Source of the DNA: Rusavskia elegans
Lineage: Eukaryota > Ascomycota > Lecanoromycetes > Teloschistales > Teloschistaceae
Reading direction: 5' to 3'
Assembly: GCA_011316305.1 (NCBI GenBank)
Contig: SAUG01000012.1
Coordinates: forward strand, 434,001-498,000
Length of the DNA: 64,000 nucleotides
Every line of letters begins with the position of its first letter. Within the stretch, counting starts at the first letter, position 1. Position numbers and translations under genes: made by a program. Of this stretch, positions 23,954-35,333 are shown piece after piece. The notes beneath the pieces are model-generated. The model ran no database searches, had not been told where the DNA came from, and was given only the letters and a program-made list of their open reading frames with translations.

Positions 23954-24511
23954 CTAGACTGCATGCTGGAGTGATGCTATCAACGACACTCTCATCTTCC
24001 GCAATTCATCGTCGCAGCGAGCAAGATGTTGTTGTGCACCTTCTTCATGGCCGCGGCACAGTCGCCTCACAGTTGGAAAAGGAGCGTCTGATTCTCGCAC
24101 CTGCTGACTTTGCACGTGCATCATCCCCAGAGGTGGCCCAATGCTTGTCGTCGAGAGCTCGGAGGTTGGAGCAGATGGACTGATCGTCGTGTTTTTCTTT
24201 TCTCTTTGCATGGCTTTCCGAGCTGGGCGCCCCTTGAAATCTCGGAATCTCCTGGTCGAAGTTATTCCCTTCGGAGGCTCTGACGCCCCTTGGGGTGTAC
24301 CTACATTCTTAAAACACCTGTTCATTGCTTTTTATGGACTCGATCGGGGGTATCTGCCGTCAGGGCTAGCATGGGCGAATTCCACGATAAGCTTGTCTTC
24401 GCAGTAGCTCACCCTTTGGGACACTTGTTCCAGGCGTCGAATCATAAGAGTAAGCACAGCTGATGTGTACTCAACTTGACTGAGCGCAAGGTCGGTTTGG
24501 CCGTTGGGCAT
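23954..24511 (-). CDS. small protein of unknown function
   Basis: Two exons, 24511-24413 and 24307-23954, join in phase 0 through a consensus GTGAGC donor, giving 150 codons. The first exon reads MPNGQTDLALSQVEYTSAVL and then LMIRRLEQVSQR; the end reads RRLCRGHEEGAQQHLARC and then DDELRKMRVSLIASLQ, helical and charged. No domain or signal peptide is recognised. It lies 3' of the F-box-like gene on the same strand. The model rests only on splice phase and composition. Confidence 0.35.
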
Positions 24512-24823
24512 CAACCAACACGGAAGTGATGCGTGGCGCACACAGCAGTAGGGGTGCTGCACGAAGTAGGTGTGCTTGCCATGCCACGGTGGACGACTTG
24601 TGTGGACACTCTGAACATGGGTGATTGAGTAACACCGAGTCGTTGTGTCAAATGCAAAAGCATCGGCTTGGAGAGGTAGGGCCGCCCACGCATTTCAGCC
24701 GAATTATCACAGTAGACTGAAGCACCGCTTCGAATTGATGGTTTTGCTTTTTTGGTGCTCATTGCCAGCTCCCTCCTTCCGGTAGTGTGCTTTCTCAGGA
24801 AATCCTCCTTGGTTCGCCCCTGG
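24512..24823. other. short tandem intergenic region
   Basis: About 310 bp between the small minus-strand gene and the stop of the F-box-like gene. The reading frame on the minus strand remains open through here but shows no recognisable protein. Confidence 0.35.
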
Positions 24824-26475
24824 TCAAGTGCAGCTGTGCTCCGGGCATCGACCGATGACCCACTGTTCCCACATCTTTCGTTGTTGGTACAAGACGAATA
24901 TGCCATTGTCGCCCAAGTCATCGGCGCTAGCAGGGTCGGAGCTGCGAGAACACGTACAAAACGGCAGGGATGCCGTCGTGTTTGGCGACAAGGCAATCTC
25001 GTTCGCGTCCGGACCTTGGTCGGTGTCGGCAAGGCTGTGTTCATACTCGGAATCAAAGTCGATGCCATCCTCCCGGTCGTTGTCGCTACCCGCTACACTG
25101 AAATGTGCTGGGAAATCGTCCTCGTTGTCGCTCTCACTTCCTTCGAGGGATCCGTCCACGATTTCCATGCTGTCCGCCCACAACTCGTCAAAGTGCTTCG
25201 AGTAGTCCACTCGGCGCAAGCTCACCCAATCCAATTGCTCCATTTCGCTCCGTAACATAGCAAGAACATCCTTCCACATACTTCCCTCTCGAAGCTGTAC
25301 ATCGCGCAGCCGTAGTCCTCTCAGTACCGTCCTGTGCCGTCTTGCCAACTGCACAATCTCGTCCGCGTCAAGCCGCCAAGACTGGATACCAAACGCGCGC
25401 AGCTTTTCCCACTGGACTCCATGGAAGATCTCTTCCAGTCCCAAATCCAGGGGTGATCGCGATGGGAACCCTACGTGTACTGCCTGTAGGTTTTTGGCAG
25501 CTGAGAATACGGTCTTGAACAGTTGGGACGCGGCCCGCATTCTTTCATTCAAAGCTTCACTATCGTCGAAGTGCAGCTATCGAGTACTGTCAACTTCTCT
25601 AACAATCGTTGGGAGCTTTGCCAATTACGGCTTACCTCGAGACACGTCAACCGCGATGCAAGTAAAGAGACTGTTTGAGGGATCCGATCTTTAATGACCA
25701 ACACGCTCTGCGAGTTCATCATTGGGCCAGAGAAGCGGCTGAACGGTGATCTGCTGTGAAGAAGTGCTTGAGCAACGGTGCTGGTGGCGTGTATACAAGC
25801 AGGCGTCCATTTAAGGTCCAGCATTGCTGCCCGCGGTAGTTCACTCCCTTCCATCATATCGAGCAGCATCCGGTCTGCTTCGTCTTGCACTCTGAGTATC
25901 TGAACGTGTTGCAGAGATACAAAAGCTGCCATTGCTTTCCCGAGTATACGAGCATCTTCTTTCGTATGTAGTATTCGTCTTTGATCGTCTGCCTTCTTGC
26001 GAAAAAGGGACGGATCAAGAAAACGGTGGTGGGCGCCTCGAGATTCTAGAAGTTGTTCGATCTGCTCCCTGCCTAGACCGTGTCAGCTCTGCACTGTTAA
26101 TGCAAAAGCCCGCACCTTCTTACCTTCGACATAGAAGTAGGGAACCAGGTAGCTGAACTTGCGGGTGTGCTTCGCCAGGTGACTGTGGCTACAGATCTTG
26201 TCCAGCCGCTCTAAGCCGTGTCGCGAGAAGCGTGTAGCAAGTTTTGCAAACTGGTACGGTATCGCTATCTCAGCGAATCGCCGGCATACTAATCTGAAAT
26301 TACCAATGTCCTGCGCACGGGATGGCTCTGGCAGACTGGGAAGCCGAAAACTTTCCACGGAAAGATAGGCGCGACGATCAATGTTCACGGTCCTGTCGGG
26401 ATCGGCCTCGATGCAATCGAGAACATCTTTGAGCAGCTCGTTCGAAAGGGTAAGTAGGCCTCGAAGCTCTGGCAT
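24824..26475 (-). CDS. F-box/LRR-like protein
   Basis: Exons 26475-26124, 26072-25636 and 25576-24824 join in phase, 513 codons. The start LRGLLTLSNELLKDVLDCIE, then NFRLVCRRFAEIAIPYQF, has the L-P/S-x-E-L...D-I/V and N-x-R-L-V-C-R-R-F pattern of fungal F-box proteins. The middle has leucine-rich repeat-like segments (FVSLQHVQILRVQD, VLRGLRLRDVQLREGSMW). The C-terminus is strongly acidic (GSESDNEDDF). Such proteins are usually substrate receptors of SCF ubiquitin ligases; the partner is unknown. A plain LRR protein without a working F-box is the alternative. Confidence 0.65.
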
Positions 26476-27610
26476 GACTCGATGATTTCCAAAGCTCAGA
26501 TCTCGCGCAAGAATCGAATATTCAACTCAGCTTCAGGAGCATTCTGTAGTCTACACAATCTCAGAGACGATGTATACATGTCATGGTGAGAAATTCAGCG
26601 GTTAGGCAGAAAAATGAACGTCAGGCGATATTCTGCCAGCGCACAAGTTTGGGCGCGGGTGCAACTTCTTCGGGGAGGACTGGCTGACGAAGGATGCTGC
26701 ATCATAACGAATGCAGCAGCACGGCGCTACATGACATATTGGCCGTCGAGTAGAAAGGACAGGAGACATCTGCAGGAGGGTCTGAACAAACCAGTCGAGG
26801 ACGGTCCCCAAACACCATAAAATCACATGACTGAAATTTCTCCAGCGGGAGGCTAGGTCCGCTGCAAAGTAAGATGACATATGTCTAGCGGACAGATCAT
26901 ACTTCGTTAAGCTCCTCGACTGGTTGGTAACCCGGTTTGAGGTCCAAGCCACAGCATGGACTCCATGGGTAGCCAAGCATGGGCGACTGCAGCTTGGAAA
27001 CCGAAAAGGATACGATCCCGCATCCCATGTGGTTCGATTCGGACCTGTAGGTCTTTAGTGTGGTGAGTCTGAGCAGCCGGAAGGATGCCGAGCTGAGGAA
27101 ACTGCATCAACGCTTGCATTGACAGCAGTGCTGAAGCGCCCGAGGTGCCCTTCAGGAGCTGTGCTCACGATGAAGGTCTGATGAAGTCGTCCACCCAAAT
27201 GTTTTGATTGGCTCTTTGGTCGGTTCGAGAGAGCTCAAGCCAAACTGGATTGTACCTAGTCCCAACCCTGGCGCTTACCAACGAGGTAATATAGACGACG
27301 CCATGATTTTCCTCACCACAGACCGGTCGGTCCGGGATGGAGCACCATAACTGCTCCCAGTTGCTTCAAAAGGTCATCGACCTTCCCGGCTCTTTCAGTG
27401 AGTCCGAGAAATTGCAGGATCCGATCTCTGAATCGGAAGAGCTCAAAGAGCCGCATCCATAAGCGGAAGAAATCCATTACGAGTCTTACCGCTGCAGCTT
27501 CTCCACATTGTTGCATGCATAATAAGCCATATTGATCCAGGTCAAGCGACAACACTCGGGTTGATCGAAGCCATCTTGGATGTTGCACAGCATCTCGCTA
27601 CCGGCGAAAG
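26476..27610. other. intergenic, no gene seen
   Basis: About 1.1 kb. Short frames on both strands lack family features. A GGTTCGATTC string near 27030 resembles a tRNA T-loop, but no cloverleaf can be built around it. Confidence 0.5.
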
Positions 27611-28864
27611 TCAATCTGCTGTTCCGAACTTTTTCGCGAGTTTTCGCCGAATCTCCGTGCTGCTAAGCTTATTCCGAAAGTCTTGCGTTCCATAATCGGA
27701 AGTCGCTGTATCCACCTCAGCGGAATCAAGGACATCGACTTCAAAGATGTCCAAAGATGTCCACTGCTTTTCTGCACGTTTCTCGTTAACAGCTTTCCCC
27801 CCAGCTCTAGTTTCTCCCGACAACACCAGCGCAGAAATCGATTCATTGGTGACTGTTGGTCCAAACGCGTCAAAGATCTCGACATATTCGATGACGAGGT
27901 TCGAGGGTAGACTGTTTATTACGATTCGTCCAAGACTACCTTCTTTCTTCTCGTCCATCGTTGATGAGAGGTTCTGCAGGGGCTCGTTGACAACAAGAAA
28001 GGCCAGTAAGAAGGATTGAACTGCAGCTTGTCTTTGATGCCAGTCTTGTAGATGTTCGCAGAATTTCTTATTTTCAAGAAGTTTATCTCCTGTTATCCCG
28101 ACTATCAGTGATCTTTCAACCTTGACACCTGTCTGTACGTTGGAATTGAGGACCAGTGCAGTCATTGATAGCAGGAGCTTGTGGCCCACGTGAAGATGGT
28201 CAAAAGTACCTCCGACCGCTACAGCATTGTGGTGTTCTCGAATTACCCGATCGTCGGTAGCTGGAGTCTTTAGGCTGGTGGAGGCAGGATATGATGGTTC
28301 CGGTGGGAAGCGTTCAATCACAGTTTTCCCCTTGCTGCCGTCAAAAGCCTCATTCCGCAGCCTTAGGAATAGCTGAAGCAGTATCTCGCCGTCGTCGCCG
28401 TCTGTGGAACATACACGCTGCCACGGTCTGCCACAACAGGCCAGTCGGCGTAGACTGACGAGAGGTCCCACCGAGGGGTCATCTTCCACCACCTGCACCG
28501 TGTCGTTGAAAGGACCTTCAATCTTTGCCTCTTTGAACAGGAGAACCCGCACGTCAACGTCGTTACCATATTGAACATCGATGGAATTCTCAGCACATAG
28601 GAGACAAATTAGCTTATACAGCTGACCGAGTAGATTCTGCAAGCTGGAGTAATAGAATGGTTCCAAAGCATTGCTTGCATCGCACGGTATAGCAACATCT
28701 AATGTTGTGACTGTTGAAAAAGATGACGAAGTGTTGGCCGCCTTTTGTAAGACTTGGCTGATTGTTGAGGCATAAGAGGATCTAACGCTGCTTGGTGTGA
28801 CTTCCCGTGGCGGACTCGGTAGAAGCAAGAGCCATAATGGCTGGTATCCACCTGCAGAAGACAT
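27611..28864 (-). CDS. CAB4: phosphopantetheine adenylyltransferase (CoA synthesis)
   Basis: Single exon, 417 codons from the ATG at 28864 (MSSAGGYQPLWLLLLPSPPR, matching fungal homologues); an upstream ATG at 29050 would add 62 residues. The C-terminal nucleotidyltransferase has the T/H-x-G-H signature in VGGTFDHLHVGHKLLLSM and the second signature LSSTEIRRKLA at the end. It joins 4'-phosphopantetheine to ATP to give dephospho-CoA, the fourth step of the pathway. The 200-residue N-terminal extension is normal for fungal and animal eukaryotic-type enzymes lacking the fused kinase. It is divergent from the WD40 gene. Confidence 0.92.
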   Translation of the reverse strand: MSSAGGYQPLWLLLLPSPPREVTPSSVRSSYASTISQVLQKAANTSSSFSTVTTLDVAIPCDASNALEPFYYSSLQNLLGQLYKLICLLCAENSIDVQYGNDVDVRVLLFKEAKIEGPFNDTVQVVEDDPSVGPLVSLRRLACCGRPWQRVCSTDGDDGEILLQLFLRLRNEAFDGSKGKTVIERFPPEPSYPASTSLKTPATDDRVIREHHNAVAVGGTFDHLHVGHKLLLSMTALVLNSNVQTGVKVERSLIVGITGDKLLENKKFCEHLQDWHQRQAAVQSFLLAFLVVNEPLQNLSSTMDEKKEGSLGRIVINSLPSNLVIEYVEIFDAFGPTVTNESISALVLSGETRAGGKAVNEKRAEKQWTSLDIFEVDVLDSAEVDTATSDYGTQDFRNKLSSTEIRRKLAKKFGTAD

Positions 28865-29222
28865 CTGATGGTCTGAGGTCTTGGATGTGTAAGCATTATT
28901 GGTGCCCCTAATGATTGCTCGCTTTGAAATGTAACATCCAAGCATCCCTCGATCGGGCCAAGGGTGGGTGAACGCTAAGACTAATTCAGCCTGGCTATAG
29001 CAACACCAACTAACCCTTGTCAAGGCTTCACAGAGATCGGATTTCGACATGCTTCACAACTAACCAGTGTTTCGAAACCCTTTGGCAGCGTAGCCTCCAT
29101 GTTGTTCCACAGCTATAGCCATGGCCAAGGCATGAAGCAATACTGTTCTTGAGAAATCTGCGTACTCGTCCAGTCAGTATCCAGGACCAACGCCAGAGTG
29201 CAATCTGCGCTTACCACCAAAG
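28865..29222. promoter_or_regulatory. divergent CAB4/WD40 promoter region
   Basis: The 358 bp between the two start codons should hold both promoters. No TATA box stands out. Confidence 0.45.
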
Positions 29223-31235
29223 ATGGCTGGTAATCCTCGAGGAACTAGGTCGGACATGGCCAGCAACGGAGGAGTCTATCTATCTGGAGGCTACCCACAA
29301 GACAACGGAGCTGTCAGTCAGACCGTCCCGCCTGGTGCCATGGGCTACGGAAGTCTGAGTTCTCCTGCACAACATCTTGATCCACCACGTCGAGCGCAAC
29401 ATTCTACCCGGCAGCCTGAGGAGCTACATATTCCTTCAGACGGCGCTGGACTGAATCCCCCAACGTCGACACATCTGCCACGCCATCATTCCTACCACGC
29501 ATCACAAGATCTTTCTTCAGCGGCCTCAGCTCCTGGCATCAGCGTCCAACAACTTGCTCCGGCTGGCACTCTTCCAGGTGCTCTGAGACCCGGTGCCTCG
29601 TCCGCAAATACAGCTCCAGGGACTGTGCCAACGCTGCCTCAGATCTCCACCCAACACCAGCAGTATACGAGCTCCTCTCGATCCTCAACTGCGAGCCACT
29701 CCCATTCGTATTCGAGATCTAGTCCTGCGGGTTTCGATCAACAGAAATACTTGCCTTATATCAATACTCCTGAAAGCAGTAAATTCCCTGCCACGCCGAC
29801 CAACAAATACTCGTCCCATACACCTCATGGCAGTTCGGCGTATTCCCCACTTGGTTTGGCAGATATCAGATCTGAGTCCGGTATGGTCGATGGCCCAATG
29901 AATTCCAATCCTTACTCAAGCGACTCCAACTCGTCTGTTCCGACCACTAGCAACTACATAGCGCCATGGCCTGTTTACGCATTCGACTGGTGCAAATGGC
30001 CCGTTCAGTCTCAGAGCACTGGCGAACCGGCAGGTAAAATGGCAATAGGCAGCTACGTTGAGGACGGTCATAACTTTATACAAATCCTCGATACTCAAGC
30101 TGCCCTCGAGCCAGATGATGCCTCGGATGAGGCACCACAGTATGGACTAGAATTTGTGAAGACCGCCGAAGCGACACACTCATACCCTGTAACACGGATA
30201 CTATGGGAACCAGCCTCATCCCAGAAGCAGTCCACAGATCTCCTTGCAACTTCTGGCGATCATCTGCGGTTATGGTCTTTGCCCTCTCAGCCAGTTTATG
30301 GTCATACCAACTCAATCTCCAGGTCGTCCAACAACAGTCAACTGGCGCCTCAAAAGCTCACTCCCTTGGCATTGCTCTCGAATTCGAAGTCCCCCGAACA
30401 CACTGCGCCTCTCACCTCACTTGACTGGAACACACTTTCTCCGAGTCTCATCATCACATCCAGTATCGACACAACATGTACGATATGGGACATCCCGACT
30501 TTGACCGCCAAAACACAACTGATTGCCCACGATAAGGAAGTCTTCGACGTCCGGTTCTGCGCTAACAGTGTCGACGTGTTCGTCTCGTGTGGTGCTGATG
30601 GCAGTGTCCGGATGTTTGACCTCCGGAGTCTCGAACATAGCACCATCATCTACGAGCCAAGCGAAAAGGGGGACAAATGTATGTACCTTTCCTTTTGGGT
30701 TTTGCATAATTGGATCAAAGCTTACATGAATCAAACAGCATCAAACAGTCCCGGCAACGTCTCCCCAACAACAGCTCAACAAACAATGTCTTACGCCCCA
30801 CCCCTCCTCCGTCTCGCCGCTTCTCCACATGACGCGCACCTCCTCGCCACCTTCTCTCAAGATAGCAACAGCATCCGCATCCTCGACGTCCGACAACCAG
30901 GCCAAGCGCTCTTGGAGCTCAAAGGCCATGGCGCAGCCATAAACTGTATAGAGTGGTCGCCTTCAAGGAGAGGCACATTAGCTTCTGGCGGGGACGATTC
31001 GTTAGTTCTGATCTGGGATCTCCTAAGTCAAGGAAACTTGAACCCCGTCAACGGAGTTCATGGCCAACATGTCAACGCCGTGACAGCGAGTACAGAAAGA
31101 GCGCCTATCGCGAGCTGGATGTGTGATTATGAGGTTGGCAATATCAGCTGGGCGCCACAGAGCGGGCTCACGAGTCAAGAAACCGATTGGCTGGGCGTGA
31201 GTGGTGGAAGAGGCGTTTGGGGCGTTTGCATGTGA
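29223..31235 (+). CDS. WD40 repeat protein of the DCAF7/WDR68 (AN11/TTG1) type
   Basis: Exons 29223-30678 and 30739-31235 join through a T|CA codon; the intron is 60 bp, so the frame stays open across it. The protein has 650 codons. A 230-residue Ser/Pro/Gln-rich N-terminus precedes the core, which starts APWPVYAFDWCKWPV, the conserved beginning of WDR68 proteins. WD units include FIQILDTQ, LLATSGDHLRLW, LTSLDWNTLSPSLIITSSID with CTIWDI, VFVSCGADGSVRMFDLRS, IRILDVRQPG and TLASGGDDSLVLIWDL. The family scaffolds kinases such as DYRK and is close to yeast YPL247C. A role as a kinase or transcription-factor scaffold is inference. Confidence 0.88.
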   Translation: MAGNPRGTRSDMASNGGVYLSGGYPQDNGAVSQTVPPGAMGYGSLSSPAQHLDPPRRAQHSTRQPEELHIPSDGAGLNPPTSTHLPRHHSYHASQDLSSAASAPGISVQQLAPAGTLPGALRPGASSANTAPGTVPTLPQISTQHQQYTSSSRSSTASHSHSYSRSSPAGFDQQKYLPYINTPESSKFPATPTNKYSSHTPHGSSAYSPLGLADIRSESGMVDGPMNSNPYSSDSNSSVPTTSNYIAPWPVYAFDWCKWPVQSQSTGEPAGKMAIGSYVEDGHNFIQILDTQAALEPDDASDEAPQYGLEFVKTAEATHSYPVTRILWEPASSQKQSTDLLATSGDHLRLWSLPSQPVYGHTNSISRSSNNSQLAPQKLTPLALLSNSKSPEHTAPLTSLDWNTLSPSLIITSSIDTTCTIWDIPTLTAKTQLIAHDKEVFDVRFCANSVDVFVSCGADGSVRMFDLRSLEHSTIIYEPSEKGDKCMYLSFWVLHNWIKAYMNQTASNSPGNVSPTTAQQTMSYAPPLLRLAASPHDAHLLATFSQDSNSIRILDVRQPGQALLELKGHGAAINCIEWSPSRRGTLASGGDDSLVLIWDLLSQGNLNPVNGVHGQHVNAVTASTERAPIASWMCDYEVGNISWAPQSGLTSQETDWLGVSGGRGVWGVCM

Positions 31236-31580
31236 CCGATGATACGTACTTTTTTTTGGGAGGCTTTGGCTGGTGGATTACGTTTGGTGAAATGCGTAAC
31301 GCATCTACGTTTTGACGAAGCGAGGAGTCTGGAGTCCTAGATTGTGGAGGAGTCTCATATCATTCCGGTACTATGCGGCTCTCGGCTCTCATATGGAGTG
31401 TGAAACTGTCTTCCAGTTCCTCGATGTATGGTGGAATGTGTTCCAGGGCTTGGGAAGAAGAGTCGGCATGGTCATATATCATATAGGGAAAACTCGAGAC
31501 CTAAGACTATGCCAGAACAGCGCATTGAGTCCCATGAACAAGGTATAACTACTATCACAAATCATACTCATACCCATTTC
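31236..31580. other. convergent intergenic region
   Basis: About 345 bp between two convergent genes. A T-run (TTTTTTTGGG) near 31248 lies just after the WD40 stop. Nothing else seen. Confidence 0.4.
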
Positions 31581-32969
31581 TCACGTTCCATGAGCATCCT
31601 CATGTGTCGACAGGAGAAGCTCCGGTCCTGGCTCATCGTCCTCGGTATCCTCAACCATGGCCTTGCCCCCTACCATCCCTTGCTCACCGCCTCTACCACT
31701 CCCATCGCATCCATCCATTCCCCCATCCCGCTCACCATCAACCCCAAGAACACTCCTCAAAACTTCCTCACCCTCCACCAAAGCCTCCAACTCAGCCCCC
31801 ACACAAACAACCAACAGATTCCACCCCTTCTCTTCCGCCATCTTCAATTTCCCTCCAATCTTCTCCCTCGCCCGTGCCATAGCGTCCAAAACCCTCTTCA
31901 TGCCATTTACTCTCCTTTCTTCCCCATCACCACCATCCCCATAACCATACCCATCCAATCCCCTCATCTCCCCCTCCAACATCCTCTCCACCATCCCAAC
32001 TTCCCCAACAACATCATCCCAAACCCGTCCCCCCTCCTCCAACGCCCTCGTCTCCATCTCCACACACTCCAACCTCTTCCTCAACCCCTCAGACTCCCGC
32101 TCGTAAAACTCCCCCACCATCGCCAACGTCCGTCTCTTAGATGGTAAATCCCATACATTTCCCCCCTCTCCCTCTCCCTCCTTCCCCTCCCCATTCTCTA
32201 TCCTCACAACAGGCCCCCGCCCAAGCACCTCCCCCTCCTCCTTCCCCAAAATCTCCAAACTCCCCCTCCAAGAACTAACCCTCGCCTCAACTCTATTCCT
32301 CCCCTCCCGCAACCTCTGCCTCACCACCCCCCTCCTCGCTTTTAACTCAAACAACCGGTTCTCAAGCTCATAGATCTTATGCCCTAGACTTTCTTCCTCT
32401 GCGTCCAACGCATCGAGCTCCTGACTCGAGGGCGAAGATTCAAGTTCATGGATCGTGCGTTCAAGTTGTGCTTTTTTCGTCTGCAGGGAAGTGATGTGCT
32501 TGACTTGTTGTAAAGCCGTCGCGAGATCCGCACCCACGATATCCGCATTTTGCAATTTCAGGGCATGAAGCTCAGATATCGCGGTACCGATTTGCCTTCG
32601 CGCGCCTTGGAGCGTAGGAGGGGTTTGCGACGTTGTTTCGTCTCTTCTGGCACGACTGCTTGTGGTGGAGGAGGAGGCGGCATGGTTGTGGATGTTTTTT
32701 GGAGGGCGGGATTTGGTGGATGGCGCGGTGGTATCGCCTCCTAGACCCTCGAGGAGGCGGTCGCTTTGGACGTCGAGGAGGTATTGGATGTGGGATTGGA
32801 GGTGGGCTTCTTGGCGGGCGAGGGCAAGGAGCGTGGCAGTTGTGTCGGTGGGGGAAGGTGTGGCGATATCGGTATATGGCGCCGGCGGTAGGGACTGGGT
32901 TGCAGAGACAGGGAGGAGAGGCTGCGCGGTGGAGGATGTGAGGCGGGAGAGAAATGTGCTCGCGAGCAT
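31581..32969 (-). CDS. coiled-coil protein, probably autophagy-related Atg28-like
   Basis: Single exon, 462 codons. LARQEAHLQSHIQYLLDVQS followed by DRLLEGLG near residues 50-75 resembles the conserved head of filamentous fungal Atg28 proteins. Long heptad-like coiled coils run from about 125 to 245 (ATALQQVKHITSLQTKKAQL, KIYELENRLFELKARRGVVR) and again in the C-terminal half. Glycine/glutamate-rich and serine-rich linkers separate them. Atg28 takes part in selective autophagy (pexophagy) in yeasts. The identification rests on the short motif and architecture only; a generic coiled-coil scaffold is possible. Confidence 0.55.
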   Translation of the reverse strand: MLASTFLSRLTSSTAQPLLPVSATQSLPPAPYTDIATPSPTDTTATLLALARQEAHLQSHIQYLLDVQSDRLLEGLGGDTTAPSTKSRPPKNIHNHAASSSTTSSRARRDETTSQTPPTLQGARRQIGTAISELHALKLQNADIVGADLATALQQVKHITSLQTKKAQLERTIHELESSPSSQELDALDAEEESLGHKIYELENRLFELKARRGVVRQRLREGRNRVEARVSSWRGSLEILGKEEGEVLGRGPVVRIENGEGKEGEGEGGNVWDLPSKRRTLAMVGEFYERESEGLRKRLECVEMETRALEEGGRVWDDVVGEVGMVERMLEGEMRGLDGYGYGDGGDGEERRVNGMKRVLDAMARAREKIGGKLKMAEEKGWNLLVVCVGAELEALVEGEEVLRSVLGVDGERDGGMDGCDGSGRGGEQGMVGGKAMVEDTEDDEPGPELLLSTHEDAHGT

Positions 32970-34049
32970 TTTAGTGTACAGTATTATATTATTAGAGTCG
33001 AAGGATGAAGTAGATGTTGTGGATTTTCAGTGTGTGAGCTGTCGCATTCAAAAGGCAAAAAGGAAACGAACGATGCGGCACCAGTACCCGCGAAAAGTCA
33101 TTGGGCGCCAAGGCGGGAAACGGGTCTCATCCGATCTTCCAACCTCTATTATCCTATATTATTGTAGCTCCACACTATATACCCAGTACGCCTCAGAAAG
33201 AAGCCTAAGCGTATTGAGCTAGATACAGTCAAAGGAGTTGAATCTATAAAGTAGTAGTAATAATAGTCAAATAATATTTAATTTGGTGAGGTTCTCCAGA
33301 TGTTTTAGTGGGGTTTCTCAGGGGTCATATGGGCCGTAGGGGCATCCCGAGATTCAGTCTAGGCAGTAGCCAGTTGGACCATGGGAGTATCAAGTCATAG
33401 AAACGAGTTACCAATATATAATTTTTAATACAGCTTCCCGCCTACAAATTTTGCGGCCCGTTGCCCCCCGAGGCTGTAGGATTCATATAGCCATGTTGCA
33501 ACCCCCGTATTTAGTACTGTATCTGCATTTACTAACCCTTTTGTTTCTGACATACATAGCAACTTCCAGCAGGACTTGAACAATCGTTGAAACGAGATGC
33601 CACATCGAGGTACCGGCTGTAGCAGAGGCCCGTATTGCGATGGACATTCACCATGATAAAATAAGATATGCAAGCTAAAGGGTTCGATAAATCTGCCCAA
33701 GCTTGTCAGTCAATTAACAATCAACATGACATACGGGCCACGAAGACCAAAAACGCGATTGCAGCAGCACTCCTGATTGAAAGCGTCAAGATTGTTCTCT
33801 AGCAATACATGATAAAACCCAATCTCGATTACAGTAATGGGTCAGTCATCGTTGAGACCTTAGACATCCAACTGTTGGAGCTGCTGGGGCTACTTGCTTC
33901 TGCATCCTCCATCTTGACAGCACCAAGAAGTTTTCATACTCCACTTATTTTGATATCTTCTTCCCTGCATCGGCGGTCAAAGCTACTACTGCTTTAGATA
34001 CTCCCCACGTTCCCACTCTTTCAACATCTCGATCATGAATGGACGTTGT
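32970..34049. other. intergenic, no gene seen
   Basis: About 1.1 kb. From 33240 to 33430 it is AT-rich with TAGTAG/AATAAT runs, perhaps a decayed repeat. No coding signal that I trust. Confidence 0.45.
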
Positions 34050-35333
34050 CTAGCTTCTTTCTTCCTGTTCTGTAATGGTCGCGAGGTTGGGTCTCTCTTC
34101 TTTGGACTGTTGCTCTAAATACCCCTCGAAGAATTGTCGGAGAAGTGATTTCAATTTGTTCATCGCTCCTTTCTCCTTCCAGGAATGACCAGCTCCGTCG
34201 ACTCCTACCAACTGGCATTTACCTCCACTGCGATCTTCGATCTTAGCGACCCAGTCAATCAGTCTCGATTCCGACGTGATCTTATCCCAATCACCATGGA
34301 TTATGGCAGTTGGGTTGTATTGGAATTTTTCATCCAGCTTCCCCATCTCGATGTCTGCTAGCTTTCTGAAGCCTGTGACGAACGATGCGGCGGGTCCGAG
34401 GAGGATGGAGATGAGTAGATAATGTGTCATTGGCGTGGGAACTTCAACCCTCGCTGTGTAGTCTACTTTAGATGGATCCCCTTCAAGACGTTGATTTGGC
34501 CAGGAATCTTTTGCTTTTTCCCGGACAAAGGGTGTCTTCAGTTCGTTCCCACGTGTCTTCGCCTTTTCCTCGAGCATTTGCTTGGCACTGGGTTTCCAAT
34601 ACTCGATTGACGCAAGGTATGCAGCACTGGGTAGATCTCTGGCAGTGATGAACGCCAGATTATAAGCCCTTCTGCGGATTTCTGCTTGGGTGCTCGTTTT
34701 CAGAACTCTCGAGAACTGAGACAGTATCACAGGTACGTTGGGGAGATGTCTTGTCAGGAGAGCGCCGTAAGAATATCCGGCAAGAAGAAGACGAGCCGGA
34801 GGGCGTACTGGAGCAAGGTCGGAAGAGATGGGGGTCGACCCAGACAAGTCGTCAAACGGGCCGACATCAGAGTGCGGAGGATATATACCTGAGAGATAGT
34901 ACATGAAAAAGCCGACAAACGAAATGTAGTCTTGAAGCTCTGCCTTGCTTGTCCAGCTACTCTTGCCTTTCGAGTTTCCGGCGCCACTGGCCACAGTCAG
35001 AAAATTACTGCACATCTGCATACTGCAAAAAGCTGCCTCAGCTCACCGAAGATTGAACGTTCCGACCATGAAGCCAGCTCGTAGGAGCTCTCCAACGACT
35101 GTCAGGACGATAGTGTTATCGTGAGAGCCCCCTAAACCAGTATAGTTATGGGCAACGACCGCGCCTTTCGCTGTCCACGGTTGAGTGACAGCTCTCTGTG
35201 CTCCTGGGACTCTGCGACCTTCGGGGAATTGATCATGTACACAGTAGACTCTGCAAGCTAAAGATGTATCATCATATATGGATGGAATGAAGAATTCATA
35301 AGTCGGCTTTGGGATACCCTCCATTAGGCTCAT
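34050..35333 (-). CDS. alpha/beta hydrolase
   Basis: Exons 35333-35047 and 34986-34050 join through CG|T, 407 codons. The N-terminal half has AVVAHNYTGLGGSHDNTIVL then FMVGTFNLRGAGNSKG, the typical beta strand and oxyanion-loop region. The nucleophile elbow is G-Y-S-Y-G in LLLAGYSYGALLTRHLPNV. The acid is probably the aspartate in IIHGDWDKIT and the histidine is in VDGAGHSWKEKG. The spacing and order match the fold. There is no signal peptide. The substrate cannot be told; fungal homologues are annotated only as hydrolases. Confidence 0.85.

Noticed and set aside
24511..25068. 185-residue minus-strand frame running past the F-box-like stop
   Set aside because: Most of it is another frame of the F-box-like exon, and the rest has no coding signature.
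27000..27060. tRNA-like GGTTCGATTC string
   Set aside because: No acceptor stem, D-arm or anticodon arm can be paired around it.
30679..30738. Twenty extra codons in the WD40 protein if the 60-bp intron is retained
   Set aside because: The segment has canonical GTATGT and CAG borders and interrupts the blade between conserved motifs.
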